Assembly (NCBI RefSeq): GCF_009730915.1
Contig: NC_052480.1
Coordinates: forward strand, 2,418,001 to 2,482,000
Length of the DNA: 64,000 nucleotides
Direction of reading: 5' to 3'
DNA from: Dioscorea cayenensis subsp. rotundata
Lineage: Eukaryota; Streptophyta; Magnoliopsida; Dioscoreales; Dioscoreaceae
This document shows, in pieces, positions 25,687 to 38,087 of the stretch (its first letter is position 1; the number at the start of each line of letters is the position of its first letter). The position numbers were made by a program, and so were the translations under genes. The notes below the pieces were generated by a model. That model searched no databases. It was not told the DNA's origin and worked only from the letters and a program-made list of their open reading frames with translations.

Positions 25687-27324
25687 CACGATAGCTCATG
25701 AAGGTGAGTCGAACCTCAAACATTGAGAAGAATAAACTATTTATCATAGTATAATTTGCTTAGTCATTCCAGTTCTTGAAGTTTATTGTGTTCACTTATT
25801 TCAAACTAAATAACTGGCTGTGCTTGCTTGCTTTCAGTTGTAGTTGTAATCGGAACGAGTTTGAACTTCTAAAATTCTAAGAGTATCATCTCGTCCTTCT
25901 GATTAATTAGTGCTGTGATCTAGTTTTATCTACTCTGTTTGTATTATTTAGCATGATTAGGATCAGGGCTTGATGAGATTCTTTGCATGAGATGGACATT
26001 GTTGCTCACTTAGCTTTGCTTGGATGAGGGTTTTTGGAGTTTTTGTGAGGTTAGATTTTGAACTAAACCATGCGTGGATCCATGGTTATATAGAAGGTAT
26101 AATTTGGGTAAAATTCAGATTTCAAAATCACTATTTAATTTTTATTTCTCAACTCTCCAAATTGGTGGTTGAAGGGTTTTACAAAATTATGGACTAAAAT
26201 GCCTTTTGTAAGTTTGTAATATTTACTATTATGATCCATCACCAACCACCGTATTGATCATCAACTCACCGGCACTAGTCACCGTGACCCGCCACCACCG
26301 GTCACGGGTGATCTATGGCCACCAACCGCTAGTGATCATCAATGATTCATCATCACTGGCCATCGATCCATTTGTCTATCTGTTAAGAAAGTTCTTTGGT
26401 TTCATTTGAGATTTTTCGTTGAAATTTTAAAAATGTATTTTTTTGTAATATTATATGTAAATTTGCCTATGCGGTAATTTCAAATTTCAAATCGAACACC
26501 ATGATTTCATAACATTTTTTTATTCCACCATTTTCCCAAACAAAGTATGGTTTAAAATTTTTTTTCCTTGCTTTACCGTACTGACTTCATGAATCCCTCT
26601 CTAACACCCAATCCAAGCAAATTTAAATCATGCTTTTCCTTTCGGTATATTGGATTTTATTTATACCAATTTATTTCATCGTCATTTGTTTCTCGGAATA
26701 ACCTCTGTTTAATTAGGCTTAACTGCTTTTTTTTTTTAAAATAAAAAAATTATAATGAAATACCTCTAATGGATGTTTTTATTATGCAACTTACTTACAA
26801 TGAGTTGAAGGGAACTGGTTAGTTTTTAATATTTGAAATGCCGGGTTTCAGTAAATATCTTACATGTTGTGTTAGTACTTGGTACATCACATGTAATAAA
26901 AATATGTAAAATAAAAAAAATAAAATACGCATATATATGCACTTTGAAAATGGAAATGGGTAATAATTTTATATATTTCCAATAAAAATTATCTAAAGGT
27001 GTTTGGTTCTTGATAATGATAATTTTTATTATTTATTTATTTTTTATAATATTTTTATATCTAAAATTTTGAGTAGATGTGATAATCAGTAATATAAAAA
27101 TATTACAGCGAATCAAACGCCCTTAAATACAAAAAAATCCACTTTTTTTAAAAAAATTAAACTTAAAATCTTACTCAGGATAAGATGTTTAAAAAAACTT
27201 AAAAATTATTAATTTAAAACACAAATAATTAGATAAGCAGAGAAACTTTTTATTTTTGGATAATGAAAATCTAACCTTTTTCAAGAGGGAAAAAAGAAAA
27301 ATAAAAAAATAATAAAAAAAAAGG
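25687..27324. other. CPI1 3' flank and intergenic DNA
   Basis: The CPI1 3'UTR, with a probable intron to about 25838, is followed by AT-rich sequence. At 26230-26370 is a GC-richer stretch of repeated CACC/CCGG/GATCATC motifs; its reverse complement resembles 52570-52690 (GGTGGTTGGTTGGTGACGAT, GGTGGCCGGTGAT). It looks like remnants of one transposon-borne repeat. No gene is seen. Confidence 0.5.
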
Positions 27325-27332
27325 TATATAAA
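27325..27332 (+). promoter_or_regulatory. TATA box of the adenylate kinase-like gene
   Basis: TATATAAA stands 57 bases before the ATG at 27389, in A-rich DNA that turns GC-rich immediately downstream, the usual plant core-promoter arrangement with a short leader. Confidence 0.5.
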
Positions 27333-27388
27333 CGCAAAGACGAAGGTCATTTACGACAAATTCGTTTCCAAGATTCGAAGCTCTGTTC

Positions 27389-27696
27389 ATGGCCGCGATC
27401 TCCCGCGCCGGACCACGATTCCTCGAGTGGTGGACTTCCGCCGGATCACCGCAGCGGTACGACGGCGATTCGCCGGAGTCTCCGGCGATGGAGGAGACGG
27501 ACTACGTGCGTGAGTGCGAAGAGGAACTGCAAGCAATGGTGACGGAATGCGAAGTGGAGCCTCGTGGGTTGAGGTTGGTGTTCATCGGAAGCCCTGCGAC
27601 GGAGAGGAAACTCTACGCTTTGCGCTTGGCTGAGCTTCTCGATGTTCCTTGTATCTCCACCGCCTCTCTCATCTCCGATGATCGCCTTCCCAAGGT

Positions 27697-27733
<37 letters not shown>

Positions 27734-29641
27734 AAGAGTTTTGGTTGAAATTGGTATTAGGGTTTCATTGGCGCGGAGTTCTTGATTTCTTCAACGTTGT
27801 TATTTTGCTTTGATTGCGTAATGATTTGCAATGATTTCTTGCTTGATTTGATCCTTGTTTGTATGTTTGATTTGATTCAGATAGTCAATGCGGCGATGAT
27901 GATCTCTGAGCTGCTGTTGAAAGAGGCTTGAGGAAGGATGTCTCAGAGCTGAAACTGGTTTCATTCTTGATGGAATTCCAAGAACAATGAGGCAAGCTGT
28001 AAGTTTCATTTCATTGATGTTATTCAAGAAGAGTGTCTTGAATTTTAGTGGTAGTTTAATAGCTTGTTTCTTATAATGTTTTTTGTTATTGTGTTGATTT
28101 ACAATCTGAATATTGTTGTTTAAAAGTTCAATTTTATCATGACAAATCCTTGATGATAAGGTTTCAAGGTATTGATCTGGTAGTCAATTTCAAGTTCTTT
28201 CTTTGAGTGTGGCATGTTGTTGTTGTTTTTTTTTCATTGATGAGGCTAAAAATTGGTGTTTAAAGTTTAATTTGATCACATGAATTTCTTGATCAGGCTC
28301 AAGATATTGTTCTGATAGTCTTTTTTTCAAGTTTGGTAGCCTTTTTTTATATATGATATATTTGTTATATCTTATGGATTGATGGGGCTAAATATTGGTG
28401 TTTAAGGTTAAAATTCTATTTTATGTAAATCCTTGATGAGACTCGGTGTCGATCTGCCTGTCAATTTCAATTCCATTCCTTGAGTGTTAGTCTTAGTTTC
28501 ATATATATATATATATATATATAGATGTTTTTTTGGCACTTTAGGATTAAATTTAATGGACTGAAAATTAGTGGTCTAAAATTAAAATTTTATTGTAGGA
28601 AATCTTTGGTCAGACTCAAGGTATCGATCTGGTTGTGAATTTCAAGTGTATTTTCTTGAGTTTAATTATTCACTTTGGTAGCATGTCCTTTAATAAATTT
28701 GTTGTCATGTTATGGATTATTTGGAAATCCTTGATGAGAATCAAGTTATTGCCTTGGATGTTAAGTTCAAGTGCATTCCTTGAGTTTTAGTAGTTTAATG
28801 GATTTATGAGACTGAAAATTGATGTTAAATTTTATCACAGAAAACCCTTGATCAAGCTCAAGGTATTGATCTGGTTGTGAATTTCAAGTGCAAGAATGAG
28901 ACAAGTTTGGAGTCTGCCTCTAATCATGCTCAGAGACACAAACAATATACTGTAAGCTGGAATTTGTTATTTTCTGATTTTTTTTTATAGAATATTTTTG
29001 ACACTAATTCAAAGCTGCTAATTCAGATTATTCCAATTTTTGTTCAACTTATTCAGTTAATTTTGGTTACTCGTGATTCCTTGGTTTAAGATTATGTATT
29101 GGTTCCCCTAATTAATGTTCAGATTCCTCAGCAATTTCTTGCATATTGTACTCGTTTTTAGTCTTTATTTGCAGTAGTTAAGATCACTTCCATTCAACTC
29201 ATGAGTCTCTCTTGTTCTCTTTGTTTACTTTTCAAATAATAGCACAATCATGAATACTTATTAATGCATATCAGGTTAACAAGAGAAAAAAGAGAACAAA
29301 GTAAAAAAAAAAATGAATGTGATTCTGAATTTTGGAGGCCTTTTTTTTAAGTCACAAACGGTGCTCATGTAGCATGCCACTTGCTGTATGAGAAAATTCA
29401 AATTAAATTGCACTCAATTAGAACTACATTTCATAATGCACTTTTCACTACATTTGATGCTTGACTGAATTAATTGACCAAGAATATGTGTTTGATCTCC
29501 CAGACAAGGATGCTGGAACAATATTACAGGAATCAGAACAAGCTTCTGGACTTTGAAGTGGGTGATGATCAAGTGAAGAATTGGCAAAGGCTCTTAGCTG
29601 CATTAAATCTACAAGACCTTGATGACTCAATGGAGGATTGA
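27389..29641 (+). CDS. Divergent adenylate kinase 7-like protein, possibly a pseudogene
   Basis: Relatives of plant adenylate kinase 7 are mitochondrial nucleoside monophosphate kinase homologues. Exons read 27389-27694, 27881-27998, 28841-28951 and 29504-29641. Recognisable blocks are LRLVFIGSPATERKLYALRL, ETGFILDGIPRT, QGIDLVVNFKC and MLEQYYRNQNKLLDF. Oddities: the P-loop GxPGxGK is degenerate (GSPATERK); the NMP-binding segment and the LID region are shorter than in relatives; exon 2 carries one extra base (AAA run near 27920-27922), since removing it gives LLLKRLEEG, while as read the frame hits TGA. An alternative acceptor at 27922-27923, starting exon 2 at 27924, would restore the frame but delete about 14 residues. 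With one base removed the protein is 223 aa. Catalytic activity is doubtful. Exon 3 has degenerate copies arrayed upstream of it. Confidence 0.75.
27697..27732 (+). repeat. (CT)n(CA)n microsatellite at donor site of intron 1
   Basis: A compound dinucleotide run begins immediately after the GT donor at 27695 of the adenylate kinase-like gene. Confidence 0.9.
28121..28892 (+). repeat. Array of six exon-derived units ending in functional exon 3
   Basis: Five degenerate copies of the start of exon 3 lie in tandem in the intron before it. Their cores begin near 28144, 28282, 28427, 28599 and 28724, and the real exon begins at 28841, so spacings are 138, 145, 172, 125 and 117 bases. Each core resembles AAATCCTTGATGAGACTCAA followed by GGTATTGATCTGGTTGT and AATTTCAAG. 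Four share CCTTGAG or CTTGAG downstream, and linkers share AAAATTGGTGTTTAA-type blocks, so whole intron-plus-exon units were multiplied. The copy at 28599 still reads QTQGIDLVVNFKC in frame and has its own TTGTAG acceptor-like end. Confidence 0.9.
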
Positions 29642-30063
29642 TTTAATGAATGCAGATTGCAGATTGAATGGTACACACCCACACATATTATCAGATTGCT
29701 GACATGAAATATGTTTTCCTCATTCCCTAGTTTTTTCCCCTACTGTATAGCTTATAGACACACAAATACATAGCCTTGTACTTCTCATGACTACTTGGAT
29801 AATTCCTGGTATTCTTTGATGACATTGAAACATTTTTTTTTTTTCTTTCTGAAACTGTGCATCTAAAAAATTGTTTTGTCTCTGTTGCAAGTTCAACATA
29901 TGTGTGCTGTTGGAAACAAATTTGCAGATTATTTGATGCAGTTACAACAGAAATTGATGGGATTTATGTTACACTTAACATTAATTAACAAATGAATACT
30001 AGGCAGTAAACAAATGATAGTTACACTGAACCTGAAGAGACAGCTGAACTACATGCTTGTGAA
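29642..30063. other. Convergent 3' flanks
   Basis: This is the shared downstream region of the adenylate kinase-like gene (plus strand) and the receptor pseudokinase (minus strand), whose stop codons are only about 420 bases apart. No other feature is seen. Confidence 0.6.
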
Positions 30064-33000
30064 TCATGGCTGTGAAGCCATCTCGAATCTCTGATCACCT
30101 TCGGCCGTTGCCTGGACCTGTGCGGCATAGTGTAGGTTCCAGAGCACATCTTCTAATGAAGGCCGCTCCGATGATTCTTGGGACAAACATTTGCTTGTCA
30201 TGGAGGTCACAATAGATAAAGATTCTTGTGATGATGTAGAGTAAACGAAAGGGATCGAGTGCCCACTTTCGCTCATCTTGATTATTCAATGACATCGCCT
30301 ACAAAGTAAATCAATACTTGTATATAATAACAATCCTTCCAAATTATTTGGAGATTTAGTAATTTTATTTGTCTCCTAATAAGTTTGACATCAGTTAATA
30401 GGGTAAAATATTGATTTGAACATATAGGCGTATATCTTAAATGTAATATGAATCTGGTTCAACTCAAAAGTTCAGGCATGAAGGACCCAGATTTACATTT
30501 ACAGATTTAAATTCATAATCAGTGTTATCGAACTATTAGTTCGCTCGATGTCACCAGACCAAAACCCTTCAGATTTCACCAAATCAACGATACCGACCGA
30601 TTAGTTAGCAATTTAGTAACTCAGCATATGACTTTCTGCACGTCAATTCAGAAAAGCTCAAAATTTCAGTATAGCAGAGTAATATTTGCATACCAATGCA
30701 CTTAGAGATGAAGCATCCTTATCTGACACCACTGTTCCAACTAGCATTTCAAGTATGATTAAGCCAAATGTATAGACATCATCCTCCAAATTTACAGTTT
30801 CACTGCAAAGGCAATGGCGGCAATCAAATCGTTGTGAAATTAAAAAATTTCAGCTTAAACTGTATCCCCATGTTCTTAACATTTGAAGAGAAAACATGAG
30901 TGATCCTCACCTTGGTGGGTATTTGTTTTGAGCATGTTTTTGAGCTTCTGCCCGAGCCTGATGATTAAGCAACAGATTAGCATAAACAAATAAACTTCAA
31001 TACTGGACCAGTTTTGTAACAGTTAAAAGTTAACTGGCTAAAAAATAAACACATATACCCACCTCATGTTTGTCAATTTCTTCAGTGATTATGGACAACC
31101 CGTAATCGCTTAGTTTTGCTACGTAATGTTCATCAAGCAAAATATTATTCGTTTTTAGGTGATTGCTGGTGAAACCGGGAATTACTCCAGTATGCAGAAA
31201 GTGCACAGCTTTCGCAATACCGATTAGAACCGCTAATCTATCTGACCATTTCATAGCCTTCTCCACATTGTGCTCTGCACAAATTGTACAACTTGAGAAG
31301 CCAAAGACTCAAAAACTTCAGAAGAAATAACTATTATTCTTTCGTACCATAGAAATATCCTTACCAGAAAGATGACTTCGGAGATTTCCATTTGGTAGAT
31401 ACTCGTGAATGAGATATACTCTGTTGATACTGGAATCATCAGATGAACCATCAATACAGTGGCCCAGGAGACAAACCAAATGTGGATGCCGAAGCTTCGA
31501 GAGTAAGTCTAGTCGAAGCTTTAGGTTTCTAATGGAATATCTCCTAAATAATGCCAGGCATCTTATCGCAACATAACTTCCGTTCTCCAGTCTTCCCTTG
31601 TAGAGCTGAAATGTAAGTAATGTGGTAAAATGAGCTTTAATTTCATATAATCACTTTGTGACATGAATATATAGTAATAGAATTATGTCTTTGGATTAAT
31701 AAAATAGTAAACGAAGAAAGAAAACGAAAAGAAAAGAGTAGCTCGTTAGCTAAGAATTCATCTAAAGAGAAAAAAACAGTTCATTCAACACAAATTTCAT
31801 GATCAACTTATTTTCTCATGCAAGAAATAAAAAATATGCACCTTGCCCATTGAACCCTCGCCTATATATGACAATCGGTCAAAATTTTTTGTAGCTTCCT
31901 TTAGCTCTTCCAATGAGAAAACCCGATATGTAGGGACGGCTTGTGTTCCTAGCTTCACAGCTTGAGAAATGTACCCTGTGAAGGACAACAGAAATCTATT
32001 TTCTTACTTCTTTACCAATAAACACCTACCTGAACGGTGGAGTTGCAACGTTCAAAGCAATAGTTTTCTTGGAGAAAGTATATGGCATGAATTGTATTTA
32101 TAAGTTGTTGGAATAGAATAGGTCAGGTTGTACTGATGATGTTCTACACTTGAAAGAGAATTAAGAACTCACTTGCATTTGCGAGAAGCTCGGACGAAAG
32201 TCCAGTGGGAGAATTATCTGGCACCGGCTTTGGTAACAAATGCTGCTCTGCTACTGCTTTCTGGCGCTTCCTTCTGCAGAGAATTAGACATACAAGCAAA
32301 AGAAACAACACCAACACAGCAGCACCTCCGACGACAGCAATCAATAGTCCTAACTGTTTGCTCTTGGATTTTTTCCCTTTCGGGTGAAATTCTTGACAAT
32401 ATGCAATATCATGTTGATGTTGTGGATCAATGGTCAAACAATTACCGTTGGACTTAGTGACTCTCTTGTTGGAATTAGAACTCAAGCAAGATGGCAATCC
32501 GCCCTGTCAGTCTATTAGTAGAAACATCGACAAAACCAAGTTGGCTGCCGCAAGTTAAACTGCTTGGGAAAGATCCACTGAAGGAGTTAGATGCGAGGTT
32601 TAGATAACTTATGTTGGGCAAAGAAAAGAGTGATGATGGAGGAGTGCCCTCGAGATCATTGAATGACAAATCAAGATGCTGGAGCCAACTTAATTTGCCA
32701 AACTCTTTTGGAATTTCACCACTCAAAGAGTTGTTACTAAGCAAGATGGTGATCAATCCTTTGGGGATATCCAGTAGCCCAGAATCCAACTCATTGTCTC
32801 TCAAATCCAACACAGCAAGCTTTGTCAAGCCACTCAAATCAGGTATCTCACCAGAAATCTTATTTTTTGATAAAGCAAGATCACTGAGACTGTTAGCTCT
32901 GCCAATTGAATGCGGAAGGGTTCCCTTCAGTTCGTTGCGCTGCAAGCTCAAAACTGTTATGTTTGGCAACATGTCAAACCAATCAGGAACAGTTTCATTG

Positions 33001-33524
33001 AAGAAGTTCCCATCCAGTGTCAAAGTCTGAAGTCTCACCATTGCAGAAATCTTCGGAGGGATCGAACCATAGAGAAAATTGGAACTAAGATCAAGCACTT
33101 CAAGTGATCCCAGCCTATGAATTTTATCAGGTAAAGGGCCCCATATCCCCAAAGAAACCAAGATAACCACTCTCAAACTGGCCAACCTTGACAAAGTTGT
33201 GATGAAAGAATCAACAGAGAACGACTCGGATAATGTATGACCCTGAACTGCATATCCATCAAACTTACTAAGCTTGGCAAGCTTATCACCCACTATTTTT
33301 AGCTCAGTTACAGACTCTCCTTCACAAGAGACTGTTAATGCTGAGGAAAATGGTGGAAAACAAAGGTCTTTGGTAGCATTCCAAACATCCAGCTGTTTGG
33401 GATTCTCCAATTGCTTCCTCAGCTGCTGCAAGACTTGGGATTGAGAGACTAGTAGCTGTTGGCTGTTTGGCACCAAATGAAGACAAGCTAATACAAGTGC
33501 AATGAAGCTAAGCAATCTAGCCAT
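30064..33524 (-). CDS. LRR receptor-like pseudokinase (At3g03770/At1g14390 type)
   Basis: Plasma-membrane receptor-like protein expected to act as a non-catalytic signalling partner. Exons: 33524-32173, 31975-31842, 31605-31365, 31274-31063, 30957-30911, 30802-30694 and 30298-30064. The protein shows a signal peptide (LLSFIALVLACLHL), Cys-containing N-cap, about ten LRRs (LEVLDLSSNFLYGSIP, LAVLDLRDNEL, LQHLDLSFNDLEG), one membrane span (LLIAVVGGAAVLVLFLLLVC) with CRRKRQK stop-transfer, then a kinase fold (YRVFSLEELKEATKNFD). The ATP-anchoring Lys is Arg (VAIRCL), HRD is absent (LHTGVIPGF) and DFG is DYG. Two single extra bases break the frame: near 32498 (expected TGRLPSCLSSNSNKR) and near 30247 (expected LDPFVYSTSSQESLS). 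Removing both gives 775 aa, close to the family's usual length of about 800. Consensus error or recent pseudogenisation are both possible. Confidence 0.85.
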
Positions 33525-34115
33525 GGATGAACTTCAGGTTTCAACATATGAATGCTCCCTGGAATCACTAAAGTTTGAAAGGAGAGAGTGCTTTTCTCTA
33601 GTGAGCAATCAAGTTGATGCCCTGATTTATAAAAATGACAGTAAAATCTAAGTATAAATAGTTAAATACACAGATTGCAAGACTAGAAAAAAAAAATGGA
33701 GAAAAAACAAAACTTGCATTAAAACCTACTAGAATTTAGAAATGATCCAAGAACCGAACTTTTCCATGAATTGTCATTGTTTTCAAAAGTAGGAGACGGA
33801 ACGCATCAAAATCAAGCGAGAAATCAACAGATTTGAAGGAAAAGACTTGCCTTTCTCGCAGGGAAGATGACTGAGAGTGTTCAGAGCGCGGGAGAGCATT
33901 GAAAGCGTGCACATGGGGTAGCCGCAGAGCTCTGGAGGTGGGCTCTCGCCATTAATGGAACTTGATTGGGCTCCGAAGCTGAGTACAGTGGAGTAGGCGA
34001 AGCAGAGTGAGAAGAGGATAGCAGCATCATTGCTTTCCAAACACTTTGCTTTATTGGTTCCTCTTTTACATGTAACCCCCTGGAAATTTCCGAAATTAAT
34101 AGTTTTATCCTCCAT
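33525..34115 (-). promoter_or_regulatory. Probable 5' leader of the receptor pseudokinase
   Basis: On the minus strand, 34060-33850 is GC-richer than its surroundings and ends in GAGAAAG/GCAAGTC, a possible GC-type donor for a leader intron. A 110-aa open frame (34115-33783) with a hydrophobic start crosses it, but it matches no family I know. A leader exon or an uORF is the better reading. Confidence 0.3.
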
Positions 34116-37100
34116 AAATATTTGCTTTTTTACTTTTAAAACATATTAAAAAAATTTTAAAAACTTATTTAATAATTCATTTTTTTATCTCAACGGACGA
34201 GTTTGTTTGGAATCATGAAACTCTAAATCAATACATAAAAACTACTGAGATTCCGATAAAAAAATTATTTTTTATATATACAAAAAAATTAAACTTAAAA
34301 TTATTTATTTAAATGACTAAAATTTCTAACAGTTGGACTAGTAGCATGTGTTACAAAAACATCTTTTTTTATCAAAAAAATGTTAAATAAGGAAAAAAAT
34401 CTTTGATAATTTAAAAAAAAAACTACAGGGACCAAAGTATGAGAATAATAATATTCAGAGACTAATAATTTAATTTATCTTTATGGGAAAATGACCATGA
34501 TATATCATATATGGGCATTATCATATTATAACTATAAATGAGTGATAAAATAATTTGAGCATCTTTTTTTTTGTGGTGTTTGTCAACACATGTTTGTAGA
34601 TTATTGGAATTATTCAGTGGAAGAGAATACAGTGGTGTGCATGAATGAGGGTGTGCCATGAAGGGTGGACCATTATCCATCTCTCAACTACTTTTTCTTC
34701 ATAAAAAAAATTTAAAATTTTGAAAAGTTGGAGAAATAAAGAGCATTAGACCAAAATATAAATGTCATGCTTTCAATTTCAAATCAATTGCCCCAAAGAA
34801 CAAGGCAATTTAATTTGTACATGTTTGTCCTTCAAGAATTATGCTCCATTTGAATGCATGGGCTCAAGAGCTTGCATGATTTGTGCTTTAAATTAGCATT
34901 TTCATAATTATCTGAATTTGTGTTATGTCTGTTTTTAATTAATCATGATTTATAATACTAACATAGAATAAAATATGAGAAGAAAGTTGTTTTAATTAAT
35001 CATTTGCTACTTGTTCTTTGGGTACCATTATAACTGTTTATTTTAACCGTTTTAGGATAAGTAAAAACTTAGTTATGATTAAAAATTCTATACACATCTA
35101 ATTTACATATTTTAGTTTGTTCATTTTTTTATCCATTCACTAAGGTTGTGCATTTAAGGTAACATAGATGAAAAATAGTGAATTTAAAAAATAATTAAAA
35201 TTAAATTTAGAAATTAACTCTCAAATTAGGTACATAGATATATAATTTGGAACATGAAAAGCTTTTAGGAGTGAACACTTAAAGATGGACGGAGGGAATT
35301 TTTTTAAAATATATAGCATGTTAAAAGTCATTGGTTTTTTCCATAATTAATTTTTTTGAGTGTTTTACTTGCATTATATTTTGACAAATTAAAATTTGAA
35401 AGTTCATTGCATTCTTCTTTTGAACTTTACTGATCAATTAACTTATTTAATTTTTTTCTTGAATCATTTTATTGTATTTGAAAATCAAGTCTTAGAGGGA
35501 TAAAGATTAAAATAACAATGATAATAATAATAATATCATCTCTTGGATATGAATCTAACATAAAATATAATACATTTACAATAAAAAGAAACAGTTGGTA
35601 CTACATAGTCTACATTTCCCTCCAAACCAAGGGGTTGAAGATTTGAATGTATGGCTTACTCACGTTTCTTTAAAATAAAAAACAGCAATAAATTTATAGA
35701 TACCAATTAAAGAGTGATTAATTAATTATTATTTGATTATTTTATAAATTACTTTATGTGGCATTTTTTTAAAATTTATGTTTTAGTTTTAAATTCTTTT
35801 ACAAATTAATTTATATAATATATAAAATAACATTTTTAGTAGAGTTTTTAAAACATCTAATTTTTATAAACTAAACTATAAATTATCATATAAATAAAAT
35901 TTAAAAATATAAATTTTTAGTTAATTAATTAATTAATTAATAATTTTTTTAATTCGCCCCCCTAACCTTTAATTCTAGCTCCGCCACTGATTATAAGTGA
36001 TTAATAGCCAATCAAATTATTTTTGTTGACTAATCCTTGAACCTCAATGCTTATTTTTTAAAGTTCTTGAAATTCTAAAAATATAAAATAATTTCTCCAT
36101 TATTATCTTATAATGGATATTATATAAAAAAATTCAAAAAAAGCATGTAATCACTTTCCCTGCAATCCAAAAAAGACACTAACTATTTATATATAAAATA
36201 AGTTTGAACGGATAAAAATTAGAAAAATTATTATTAATCGCTATAAATTTACGACCTTCCCAGTGAATCCTTTGACATTTTTTTAATACTTTTCCGCCTT
36301 TTTATGTTTTTTAGAATTTTTCTTTTAATAAATTTTTATAATACTAAAAATATTTTAATTTCATCAACATTGAAGCTTACCGTTTTTACATTTGGCCATC
36401 TTTGCTCATCCTCTTTGCTATTTGGCCATTTTTTTAATTTTATCAGTTGCTATTTTGCATCACAGTGTGAGTGCTAGTGCCAAGAATAAGACTTGAGATA
36501 ATTTGGTAATTTGATATGAATTTAAGTTAAATAGAACTGGTTAGGAAAACATAAGTTTTTTTAATGGATATAAATAAAATTTGAAGAAATTTTTAAGAAT
36601 TCTGAGGAATTGGGGATGTGTTTTTTTCTTCTCCTTAAAAAAAATATTAATAAAGTTTGTTTGGTTCAATTATCCACTTTGGCTTTCCTTGTTTTCATTT
36701 GGACTTGTATTATTTTTAAGATTGCACTTGTTTCTAAGTGCTTGTACCCAACATGGAGAGGTTCAGTTAAATAACCAAATTGGTGGGGACATTTCAACAA
36801 TGGATTCTAACACTTGGTTTATGATATTGAGACATGTTTGGTGAGAAGCTTTGTCCTGGTGCAACCATTATATATATATAATTATTATTATCATTATTAT
36901 ATTATGTATGTGCAGTGTGGAGTGGTATCTGACATTGTTCTGCTGCATGATCAAACTCCAAAGTCCAAAGTCAGTCTGTTCATTTTTTAAGATTATCTTT
37001 GCTGTACCACTTTTGATTGATGCTGTGTGACTGCTCTGACTCACTCACAGAAAGTGCCCATTTTATTTTAGAATTATTTTGGAAGTAAATTTCAATGTAT

Positions 37101-38087
37101 GTTAATTGTTCTAGGTAGATATGGGCCTTTTTTTTAAAAAAAAAAATATTTAGTTAAATCCAAAATTTGATAAGATAAAACATTTATACCAAAGTTACTA
37201 AAAAGCTTGTAACTCACCCGTATTAGCCCCCCGTTATGAAAAGCAAAAAATATTAATAAGTTTTGAATTCAAAATCTCACTCAACATAGTAGTGATAATA
37301 GATCTTTGGTTGTAGATATAAATTTGCTATTCAAATCTTGTTACACTGAAAATAAAATATATAAGTTAAATGATCCATTCCTGATTCATGCACACATCCC
37401 TGATATATATAATATTTATTGTTTTTATATAAAAAAAAAAACTCAATTCAAAGATAATCGACACCCACTGTCTTATATCTGAATTTAATATTAAGTGAAA
37501 ATTCTCACTTAAAATAAAAATGACACTTTCTAATTAAAATTTTTGTTACTAATAACACTTACAAATATTAAAAAAATTTGCATTTTTCATTTTTTAAAAT
37601 TTTAAATAATTATTTGTCATTTATTTCATCAACATAATCATGCATGCAATCTGAACCGGTCAAACTTATTAAATCATGAGTCACCAACATTTGTCTAAAG
37701 TCTGACATAGTATTAAAAACACTTGATGTCATTAGATTTTTTTAGGTGTCTAACATTTTTTCCTAGTTTCTACATGTTTTAGCTCTCTTTACCAAAAAAA
37801 AAAATAAATAAAAATTAAAAAAACAAAAAAACAAAAAAAGGACACATGCTCTCAATGAGAAACAAGGAAAGCACATGCCCAATATAAACTTCAATTATCT
37901 TGTTGAATGAAAGCAGCCTGTAAACTAATGTAAATCAAAATTAACAGCACATTGAGGAAAGAAAGAGTGTACCCAAGTTTTCTTTTCAAATTCTTAGTTT
38001 GAAGAAGATTGCTAACTTGCAAGATTTATGAATCAATATGAAACAAGACCATTAAAAACAGAATGGCAACAAAAGGCTAACAATAAC
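34116..38087. other. Intergenic, AT-rich, no gene recognised
   Basis: Nearly 4 kb without recognisable coding sequence. It contains A/T homopolymers, TA runs, and a SINE-like stretch at about 37190-37410 related to 14440-14640. The 87-aa open frame at 36581 is hydrophobic and AT-driven, with no homologue that I recognise. Confidence 0.6.
37190..37410 (+). mobile_element. SINE-like repeat, related to 14440-14640
   Basis: It shares with 14440-14640 the ordered blocks GAATTCAA, TAATAG.TC..GGTTGTAGAT, and a closing TGATCCATT/CATGCACA-type segment. Divergence is high and ends are undefined, so membership in one family is probable but the class is an inference. Confidence 0.35.

Noticed and set aside
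33783-34115. 110-codon minus-strand open frame with hydrophobic start
   Set aside because: No homologue recognised; position just upstream of the receptor start suggests leader sequence.
37000-37060. Possible microRNA hairpin
   Set aside because: No stretch matched a plant microRNA family, and no long stable stem was evident by eye.
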